Shown: piece by piece, positions 1-6,142 of the stretch | Layout of the letters: every line of letters begins with the position of its first letter | Position numbering within the stretch: position 1 is the stretch's first letter | Source: an uncultured Bacteroidales bacterium | GTDB taxonomy: Bacteria; Bacteroidota; Bacteroidia; Bacteroidales; UBA932 | Length of the DNA stretch: 8,064 nt | Direction: 5' to 3' | Assembly (NCBI GenBank): GCA_946062035.1 | Contig: CAMGTS010000051.1 | Span: forward strand, 1 to 8,064 | The notes under the pieces: model-generated | Seen by the model: the letters and a program-made list of their open reading frames with translations, nothing else | The model's database searches: none | What the model was told of the DNA's origin: nothing | Program-made: the position numbers and the translations under genes

Positions 1-360
1 TACGCCTCCACGTGAAACCAAACCGAAAAAGTGAAGCGCATGCCCCTGTGCCGCATAATCGAAAGCCGCCTTTATCTCCTTATTTTCCAACATCTTATGC
101 TCTTCACAAACCTTGTTTATCTTGACAAGATCTTGATATACAACCCTGCCGGCACCTATATTGAGGTGCCCAACCTCTGAATTGCCCATCTGTCCCTTAG
201 GAAGCCCGACATCCTCTCCACAAGCCATTAGCTGTGATGTCGGATATTTCTCTCTCAACGCATCAATATTAGGCTGACCGGCAACCCAAATCGCATTTGT
301 CTTATCGTGGCGGCCGTTTCCCCAACCGTCCAAAATCATCAACAAAACTTTCTTTCCCAT
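1..360 (-). CDS. gpmI: 2,3-bisphosphoglycerate-independent phosphoglycerate mutase, N-terminal part (cut by left edge)
   Basis: This enzyme interconverts 3-phosphoglycerate and 2-phosphoglycerate in cytoplasmic glycolysis and gluconeogenesis, using two metal ions (usually manganese) and a phosphoserine intermediate. The 120 visible residues begin [16 protein letters not shown], the family's usual opening, in which Asp11 is the expected metal ligand. [17 protein letters not shown] starts at residue 57, and Ser61 there is the catalytic serine that becomes phosphorylated. The segment ends at GLVSRGGV, just before the histidine that normally follows in the substrate pocket. About three quarters of the usual 500-odd residues lie beyond the window. 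I chose the ATG at 360 because it puts the metal-binding motif at the normal distance from the N-terminus. An in-frame ATG at 444 would add 28 residues but lies in AT-rich, spacer-like sequence. The gene follows rnr on the same strand with no visible terminator between them, so co-transcription is possible. Confidence 0.95.
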   Translation of the reverse strand, partial: MGKKVLLMILDGWGNGRHDKTNAIWVAGQPNIDALREKYPTSQLMACGEDVGLPKGQMGNSEVGHLNIGAGRVVYQDLVKINKVCEEHKMLENKEIKAAFDYAAQGHALHFFGLVSRGGV

Positions 361-448
361 ATCAACTGATTCTATATTTATTGTCTTCTTTTCTGCTTTT
401 TGTCTGTTTGTCAAAAACGAATAAAAATCTTTCGAAATTTCCATAAAC
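361..448 (-). other. AT-rich spacer between rnr and gpmI
   Basis: These 88 bases separate the rnr stop codon from the chosen gpmI start. G+C is about 26 percent by hand count, clearly lower than in the flanking genes. Read on the minus strand the spacer stays open in the gpmI frame back to an ATG at 444, four bases after the rnr TAG stop. I see no hairpin followed by a T-run, and no good TAnnTTTG element, so it most likely carries read-through transcription from rnr into gpmI. Confidence 0.5.
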
Positions 449-2893
449 CTACTGTTTTTTTGTTTTCGGTATACTCTTGACTCTCTTAGTCTTATGAGAT
501 GTGTCCGATGCCTTCTTAGCCCTCTTGGAAGAGACTTTGGCTACTTCGTCAAGCTCCGGGGTTTTCACAAGAGTATAAGTGATTGTCTTCTGCTCCAAGC
601 TTATTCTATCCACCTTTATCCTGACCTTGTCACCGAGAGAATACCTTTTTCCGGAAGATTTGGCTATCAGGCTGTAACTCTTCTCATCGAACTGATAATA
701 GTCGTCCGTCATCTCGCGGACGGCCACCATTCCCTCAATCTTGGTAGGCTCGACCTGAACATACATCCCCCACTCCGTGACACCACTGATCGTACCGTCA
801 AACTCCTGACCGATACGCTCCTGCATATATTCAGCCATCTTGTATTTTATGCTCGCCCTCTCCGCCTCCGTAGCAAGCTGCTCTCTCTGAGATGAATGCA
901 GACAATAATCTTCATAGGTGGCCTTATCCGCACTTTTACCGCCATCCAAATAAGAGGCTAACAACCTATGAACCATCATATCAGGATAACGCCTGATTGG
1001 AGAGGTAAAGTGGGTATAATATTGGAAACCAAGCCCATAGTGACCTATGTTATCTGTAGAATATTGCGCTCTTGCCATACACCTCAAAGCCAGAAGCTCT
1101 ATCGTTTCGCACTCCGGCTTGCCGCTTAGCTGAGCTGTCAGCTTGTTAAGCGATTTGGCCAACTGCTTCGGTGTGTCAGTCTTTTCCAATTTGTATCCGA
1201 AATGGTGAGCAAAAGTCTTCAGTTCGACCACTTTCTCCATATTAGGCTGATCATGAATACGATAGACAAATGTCGGAGCCTTTCTGGAAAGTTTTTTGGT
1301 AACATAAGTGGCAACCCCTTTGTTGGCAAGCAACATAAATTCCTCTACAAGCCAATTTGCACTACCTGTTCTTTTTTCTATAACATTTACGGGCTTTCCA
1401 CTCTCATCGACAAGAACCTTCATTTCGGGTCTTTCGAACTGAATTGAACCATCAGTAAATCGTTTTTTTCTTATCTGCTCCGCAAGTTTATGCAACTCAT
1501 ACACCGCATCCGCTATCTTTTGTGCCGGTTTCGCTGTAGTAAGACCTGTTACATCATTTATAACATCTGTTCCGTCCCCGCCCTTGCTTCTGGTCTTTTT
1601 AGTGTTGATGCCTTCTGCGCTTGTCGCAAGTACTGATTTATAGCTCTTAAGGTTCCCCTCACTGTCGATAATCTGCTGAGCCTCCTCGTAGGCAAAACGG
1701 AAATCCGATTTAATAATTGTCCTGCCGTACCATTCCGATAAAACTTTACCTTTCGCATCAAGCTCAAAAACAGCGGAAAAAGTCAATTTTTCCTCACCCG
1801 GACGCAAAGAACAAAGATTATTCGAAAGAACCTCCGGCAACATAGGAATCGTCCTGTCTACAAGATATACCGATGCCGCACGGGCATAAGCTTCCTTGTC
1901 CAAAATATTTCCCGGTTTGACATAGTGCGAAACATCAGCTATATGAATACCGACCTCACTATTTCCATTATCCAACTTCTTAAACGAAATTGCGTCGTCA
2001 AAATCTTTAGCGTCGGCCGGGTCGATGGTTATCGTAAGTGTCTTTCTAAAATCTTTTCTGCCAGAAACCCCTTTTGCGCTGATTTTTGTCGGAATCTTCG
2101 CTGCTGCACGTTCTACCTCATCCGGGAACTTGAAAGGAAGGCCATATTCCGTGAGTATCGCATTCATTTCGGTATCATTGTCTCCCGACTTGCCGAGAAC
2201 TTCAACTAAGACACCATAAGGACATTGGCTGCCACGCGGAAAGTCTGTCACCCTTGCCGCCACCTTCAGACCTTGGTACTCCCCTTTAACTTCCATGCCA
2301 CGCACCCCGTTGCCACCTATCGGCTCTCCATTCATCGAAACCTGAATATCATATGCCATACTGCGGCTCTCAATGATAACCCAAGCCCTCTTGCCTGTTA
2401 TTTGAAGGATTCCAATGTAAGGCAATGTGCTTCTCTCCAAAACCTCAAGCACCTCACCTTCCTCACTGTCGCCATCTCTGCCTCTGCCTGTAACCGCAAC
2501 CTTGACTCTGTCTTTGTTCAGCGCCCCTCTCAATTTGGCCTGAGGAATAAAAACATCTCTTCTTACAGCCGCATTCCCTACCTCGCTTATCTCTTTTCCG
2601 GCCTTTTCAGCCTCGGCGACAACTGAATTTTTGTCATTCCACACATTCCACTTCTGCTTCTTTGCAGTAACATCATTTTCAGGCTCAGTATTCCCGTTTG
2701 CCGAATCAACCCTGACAAAACCATATCCACCTGCGGCCACATCCAAAACACCGGTAAGAATCTCTAAAATACGCTTACCCTGCTTCTTGCCTTTTGTCGT
2801 ATTGCGAGCTCCGAACTCCTTACTTCTGCGTTGTCTGCGGGCGCTGTTTTTTATTCTATCTTTTTTTCTTGATGATTTTTTCCCTTTACTCAT
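449..2893 (-). CDS. rnr: Ribonuclease R (RNase II/RNB family 3'-5' exoribonuclease)
   Basis: This is a cytoplasmic processive exoribonuclease that degrades structured RNA from the 3' end and takes part in mRNA decay and rRNA/tRNA quality control. Residues 1-40 are a Lys/Arg-rich tail. Cold-shock/OB-type domains follow (about 42-140 and 150-235), then the RNB catalytic domain (about 278-650), an S1 RNA-binding domain (about 695-777) and a basic C-terminal tail. The catalytic motif [12 protein letters not shown] at 290-301 supplies the four metal-binding aspartates 291, 297, 299 and 300. The conserved [14 protein letters not shown] at 625-638 carries the arginines expected to position the RNA. 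At 814 residues the length is normal, but the make-up is not: no winged-helix segment precedes the OB domains, and extra low-complexity stretches lie at about 64-110 and 410-462. The start at 2893 is the first ATG and gives the basic tail. The gene lies 130 bases after secDF, beyond a terminator, so it probably has its own promoter. The family call is firm; RNase R rather than RNase II rests on the basic tails and the overall resemblance to Bacteroidota proteins. Confidence 0.95.
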   Translation of the reverse strand: MSKGKKSSRKKDRIKNSARRQRRSKEFGARNTTKGKKQGKRILEILTGVLDVAAGGYGFVRVDSANGNTEPENDVTAKKQKWNVWNDKNSVVAEAEKAGKEISEVGNAAVRRDVFIPQAKLRGALNKDRVKVAVTGRGRDGDSEEGEVLEVLERSTLPYIGILQITGKRAWVIIESRSMAYDIQVSMNGEPIGGNGVRGMEVKGEYQGLKVAARVTDFPRGSQCPYGVLVEVLGKSGDNDTEMNAILTEYGLPFKFPDEVERAAAKIPTKISAKGVSGRKDFRKTLTITIDPADAKDFDDAISFKKLDNGNSEVGIHIADVSHYVKPGNILDKEAYARAASVYLVDRTIPMLPEVLSNNLCSLRPGEEKLTFSAVFELDAKGKVLSEWYGRTIIKSDFRFAYEEAQQIIDSEGNLKSYKSVLATSAEGINTKKTRSKGGDGTDVINDVTGLTTAKPAQKIADAVYELHKLAEQIRKKRFTDGSIQFERPEMKVLVDESGKPVNVIEKRTGSANWLVEEFMLLANKGVATYVTKKLSRKAPTFVYRIHDQPNMEKVVELKTFAHHFGYKLEKTDTPKQLAKSLNKLTAQLSGKPECETIELLALRCMARAQYSTDNIGHYGLGFQYYTHFTSPIRRYPDMMVHRLLASYLDGGKSADKATYEDYCLHSSQREQLATEAERASIKYKMAEYMQERIGQEFDGTISGVTEWGMYVQVEPTKIEGMVAVREMTDDYYQFDEKSYSLIAKSSGKRYSLGDKVRIKVDRISLEQKTITYTLVKTPELDEVAKVSSKRAKKASDTSHKTKRVKSIPKTKKQ

Positions 2894-2934
2894 ATGATGA
2901 AATTGTCGCTATTTATCCGAATTTATAGTCCCCA

Positions 2935-2942
2935 CAAATTTA
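2935..2942 (-). promoter_or_regulatory. Candidate Bacteroidota-type promoter (-7 element) for rnr
   Basis: On the minus strand these bases read TAAATTTG, an exact match to the TAnnTTTG -7 consensus known for Bacteroides housekeeping promoters. A TTTG lies upstream at 2967-2970, but its 24-base spacing is longer than the roughly 19-21 expected for the -33 element. The position, just after the secDF terminator and about 40 bases before the rnr start, is right for an rnr promoter. The motif is short and AT-rich DNA produces it by chance. Confidence 0.4.
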
Positions 2943-2973
2943 TAAAAACTTATCTACTCCCCATCGCAAAAAC

Positions 2974-3003
2974 AAAGGGCGTGCCTCAACCGACACGCCC
3001 TTT
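2974..3003 (-). terminator. Rho-independent terminator after secDF
   Basis: A perfect 10-base-pair inverted repeat (AAAGGGCGTG and CACGCCCTTT) encloses a 10-base loop. On the minus strand the stem ends in TTT and continues into GTTTTTG, a U-tract in the secDF transcript. It begins about 20 bases after the secDF stop codon. On the plus strand the downstream run is short (TTTATCC), so it should work mainly in the minus direction. It separates secDF from rnr as transcription units. Confidence 0.85.
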
Positions 3004-3023
3004 ATCCTGAATGTAAATTTTAC

Positions 3024-6000
3024 TTATTTCTTTTTGAACTCCGCCTTTGCCTCTTTTGATCTGTTGATGTCAAACATCAAAGGAGCCGCAACGCAGATTG
3101 AAGAGAATGTACCCACAATCACACCAAGAGCAAGTGAAGTAGAGAATCCTCTGATTGTCTCACCACCGAAGATAGCGATAGAAAGCAATACAACCAAAGT
3201 GGTACATGATGTATTCACAGATCTTGCAAGTGTGCTGTTAATAGCTGAATTTATATTCTCTTTAAGTGAACGTTTCAGATATAATGTCCTATGCTCACGG
3301 ATACGGTCGAAAATAACCACGGTATCGTTAATTGAGTAACCGATAATCGTAAGAACCGCCGCAATAAAGGTCTGGTCAACATCCAATGAGAACGGAAGTA
3401 TGCCAGAGAATATTGAGTAGAATCCCATCACGATAATCGCGTCGTGCGCTAATGCCGCAATGCCACCGGCACCCCATGACCAGTTCTTAAATCTCCATGC
3501 GATATAAAGGAAGATAGCCAAAAGCGCAATGACTACAGCATAGGTTCCCTTTCTCTTCATATCGTTTGCGATAGTAGGACCAACCTTATCTGAACTGATA
3601 ATACCATTAGGATTATCAACAGTCGTAGTAAACTGCTCTAATGTAAGAGGTGTCTGGAACATGCCCTTCAGTGCATCGTATAGCTTGCTCTCTATCTCCT
3701 GGTCTACTGCCTGAGAATTGTCTTTGATCTTGTACTTGGTCGTCAGTTTCATCTGGCTGCCGGCGCCGAACTGCTTAACCTCAACACTCTCGCCGAACTC
3801 ATCCATGGCAGCCGCTCTTACCTCTTCTGCAGAAACAAGCTTGTCAAATCTCAATACGTATGTTCTACCACCGGTAAAGTCTACACCCTGGGTAAATCCT
3901 TTTGTGAAAATGAATCCCAAGCAAACCGCAACGACAGCCGCAGCTATCACGTAAGTGTACTTACGATATGCGATAAAGTCAATATTGGTGTGTTTAAGGA
4001 AATTACGTGTGGCCTTTGTCTCAAAACTAATGTTCTTTCCTCGTGCAAGTCTTGACTCGAAGAACAGCCTTGTCACGAAAATAGAAGTAATGAGTGAGGT
4101 GATAATACCGATGATCAATGTAGTGGCGAAGCCCTTGATTGGACCTGTTCCGAATATTACAAGAACGAAACCGACGATAAGGGTAGTGATGTTACCATCC
4201 AAGATTGCCGAATATGCATTGGAATAACCGTCCTTTATCGCAAGGCGAAGTTGTTTTCCGGCTGCAAGCTCCTCCTTGATTCTTTCGTAGATAATGACGT
4301 TAGAGTCCACCGCCATACCCAAAGTAAGAACCAGACCGGCGATACCAGGAAGGGTAAGAACCGCTCCGATTGAAACAAGTGAACCCATCAGGAAGAGAAC
4401 GTTGCACAACAAAGCGATGTTTGCGGCAACACCGGCTCCTCTATAGAAGAACAACATGTACAAAAGAACAAGAACGAATGCCAATACAAAGGAAATCATA
4501 CCTGCATTGATTGACTTCTGACCAAGTGAAGGACCCACAACCTGCTCTTGGATAATTGTCGCAGGTGCCGGCAATTTACCTGATTTCAATACGTTGGCAA
4601 GGTCTGTGGCCTCCTCGACTGTAAACTGGCCTGAAATCTGAGAACGTCCTCCGTTGATCTCCTGTTGAACGGTAGGGTAAGAGTAAACCATACCATCCAA
4701 TACAACAGCTACGGATTTACCGATATTGTCCGCTGTAAGTCTTGCCCAAATTCTTGAACCCTCAGGATTCATGGCCATATCCACAACAGGGAGACCGCCG
4801 CTTTCTCTATAAGAAATGCTTGCGTCTGTTATCACAGAACCGTCAAGCGGAGCTTTTCCGTCCCTGCTTGCGTTCTTGATAGCCACCAATTCATAAAAGT
4901 TTCCGTCCGCAATATACTGAGAAGGCTTTACTGTCCACATCATAACCAAATCAGACGGAAGGACAGACTTAACCTCTGGAAGGTTCAAATACTCGCGAAC
5001 CTTTGCGGTATCCTTATAGTGTGAATAACCCAGACATGCGCCCTGACCGCTCTGATTAGGAGAAAGGACAGCGAACAACGGGTGCTGCTTAGCGATAATC
5101 TCCTGATCCGCAGACAAAGAGTCAGCGACATTTATCTTATCCTTTACGCTCTCTGCTACAGTCGCTTTCACAGAAGTCTCTTCTGTTGCTTCAACAGCAA
5201 CCGTATCCTCTACAACTCTTTCTGACAAAGCGTCGCGAAGCGCCATATCCGCCTGCTGGAGATATCCAAGAACCTCATTTGCGTTATAAGTAGGCCAGAA
5301 TTCCAAAGAAGCTGTTCCCTGAAGAAGTTTTCTTACACGTTCAGGCTCTTTTACACCAGGAAGCTCAACCAGGATCCTACCAGAATTTCCAAGTTTCTGA
5401 ATGTTAGGAGATGTTACGCCGAATCTGTCTATACGGCTTCTCAAAACGTTGAAAGAGTTGGAAATAGCTGCGGCGGCCTGCTCTCTGATAACAGAGATGA
5501 CCTCGCTGTTTGAAGTCTCAGGACGAATTTTGTCTTTAAGTTCGTATGTACCGAAAATAGTTGAAAGCCTCTGTCCCGGAGCAACCTCTTCCCAAGCCTG
5601 CGCAAACAGTGTTATGAAATCCTGACGGCTTTCTACCTCGCGCTCCTCAGCGAGCTGAAGAGCTTTAGTGAACTGAGGGGTCTCATTGTTGTTTGACAGA
5701 GCCCTTACAAGATCTTTGAGCTGAACCTGAAGCATGATGTTCATACCACCCTTAAGGTCCAGACCGAGTCTGATCTCTTTCTCTTTAACCTCTTTGAAAG
5801 TAAATCCTAAGAATACTTTCTCTGCGGAAATAGAGTCTGTGTACTGTCTGTTTTTAACTTTTGTAAGAGAGTCGATGAAATAAGCCTTGTCAACATCCGG
5901 TACCGCAGTGTACTCAGGAGTTGCTTTTACTGCTTCAACGGCTTTGGCTGCAAATGCCTCCGCCTTCTTCTCTTGATACCTTGTAGCCCACGTAAATGAA

Positions 6001-6065
6001 AGTTGATACAAGCAGGCTAACGCTATTAAAATCGCCACTAATCTGATGGCCCCTTTGCTTTGCAT
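3024..6065 (-). CDS. secDF: Fused protein translocase subunit SecDF
   Basis: This inner-membrane protein pulls exported proteins through the SecYEG channel on the periplasmic side, driven by the proton (or sodium) gradient. SecD and SecF, separate in E. coli, are one 1013-residue chain here, as is usual in Bacteroidota. The SecD half has a first membrane helix at about 5-26, the motif LGLDLKGG (100-107), a large periplasmic domain with SRIDRFGVTSPNIQ (210-223) and VAVVLDGMVYSYP (452-464), then five more helices between about 518 and 668. The SecF half starts with a helix at about 702-722, followed by GVDFTGGR (727-734), and ends with five helices between about 841 and 998. Asp587 in GMAVDSNVIIYERI and Asp914 in IGYSINDTVVIFDRI match the conserved transmembrane acidic residues tied to ion flow. 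An acidic, low-complexity linker lies at about 280-325 in the periplasmic part. The start at 6065 puts three residues before a basic residue and then the first helix. It is the only gene between its promoter region and a terminator, so probably monocistronic. Confidence 0.97.
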   Translation of the reverse strand: MQSKGAIRLVAILIALACLYQLSFTWATRYQEKKAEAFAAKAVEAVKATPEYTAVPDVDKAYFIDSLTKVKNRQYTDSISAEKVFLGFTFKEVKEKEIRLGLDLKGGMNIMLQVQLKDLVRALSNNNETPQFTKALQLAEEREVESRQDFITLFAQAWEEVAPGQRLSTIFGTYELKDKIRPETSNSEVISVIREQAAAAISNSFNVLRSRIDRFGVTSPNIQKLGNSGRILVELPGVKEPERVRKLLQGTASLEFWPTYNANEVLGYLQQADMALRDALSERVVEDTVAVEATEETSVKATVAESVKDKINVADSLSADQEIIAKQHPLFAVLSPNQSGQGACLGYSHYKDTAKVREYLNLPEVKSVLPSDLVMMWTVKPSQYIADGNFYELVAIKNASRDGKAPLDGSVITDASISYRESGGLPVVDMAMNPEGSRIWARLTADNIGKSVAVVLDGMVYSYPTVQQEINGGRSQISGQFTVEEATDLANVLKSGKLPAPATIIQEQVVGPSLGQKSINAGMISFVLAFVLVLLYMLFFYRGAGVAANIALLCNVLFLMGSLVSIGAVLTLPGIAGLVLTLGMAVDSNVIIYERIKEELAAGKQLRLAIKDGYSNAYSAILDGNITTLIVGFVLVIFGTGPIKGFATTLIIGIITSLITSIFVTRLFFESRLARGKNISFETKATRNFLKHTNIDFIAYRKYTYVIAAAVVAVCLGFIFTKGFTQGVDFTGGRTYVLRFDKLVSAEEVRAAAMDEFGESVEVKQFGAGSQMKLTTKYKIKDNSQAVDQEIESKLYDALKGMFQTPLTLEQFTTTVDNPNGIISSDKVGPTIANDMKRKGTYAVVIALLAIFLYIAWRFKNWSWGAGGIAALAHDAIIVMGFYSIFSGILPFSLDVDQTFIAAVLTIIGYSINDTVVIFDRIREHRTLYLKRSLKENINSAINSTLARSVNTSCTTLVVLLSIAIFGGETIRGFSTSLALGVIVGTFSSICVAAPLMFDINRSKEAKAEFKKK

Positions 6066-6088
6066 TTGTGTTTAGTTTTTAATACAAG

Positions 6089-6119
6089 ATTGCAAATGTA
6101 CAATTTTTTAATAATTTAG
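6089..6119 (+). promoter_or_regulatory. Candidate promoter for the divergent PD40/SPOR gene
   Basis: ATTG at 6089-6092 and TAATTTAG at 6112-6119 are each one base away from the Bacteroides -33 (TTTG) and -7 (TAnnTTTG) consensus, with a fitting 19-base spacer. The implied transcript would have a short leader of under 20 bases before the ATG at 6143. It overlaps the proposed secDF promoter on the other strand. Two mismatches in AT-rich sequence keep confidence low. Confidence 0.3.
6093..6100 (-). promoter_or_regulatory. Candidate -7 promoter element for secDF
   Basis: On the minus strand these bases read TACATTTG, an exact fit to the Bacteroides TAnnTTTG consensus, 27 bases upstream of the secDF start codon. 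I find no TTTG at the expected -33 distance; the bases there read TGCG or similar. The placement in a 77-base divergent gap supports it, but the evidence is a single short motif. Confidence 0.45.
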
Positions 6120-6142
6120 CGCACTGCTATAGAGTTTTTCAA

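Noticed and set aside
494..895. Plus-strand open frame of 133 codons opposite rnr
   Set aside because: It lies wholly antisense to the S1 and C-terminal RNB part of rnr, whose protein motifs are intact. It has no recognisable domain. The other plus-strand frames across 1202-2897 are rejected on the same grounds.
2974..3003. Inverted repeat as a possible operator or mobile-element end
   Set aside because: Its place just after the secDF stop and the T-run on the minus strand fit a terminator, and no second copy was seen.
3034..4227. Plus-strand open frames opposite the SecF part of secDF
   Set aside because: They are antisense shadows of conserved membrane-helix codons, with no family resemblance and no start context.
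5090..5230. Acidic low-complexity linker in SecDF (about residues 280-325) as a possible inserted domain
   Set aside because: Variable linkers at this point are, to my knowledge, common in Bacteroidota SecDF, and all conserved SecD motifs on both sides are present.
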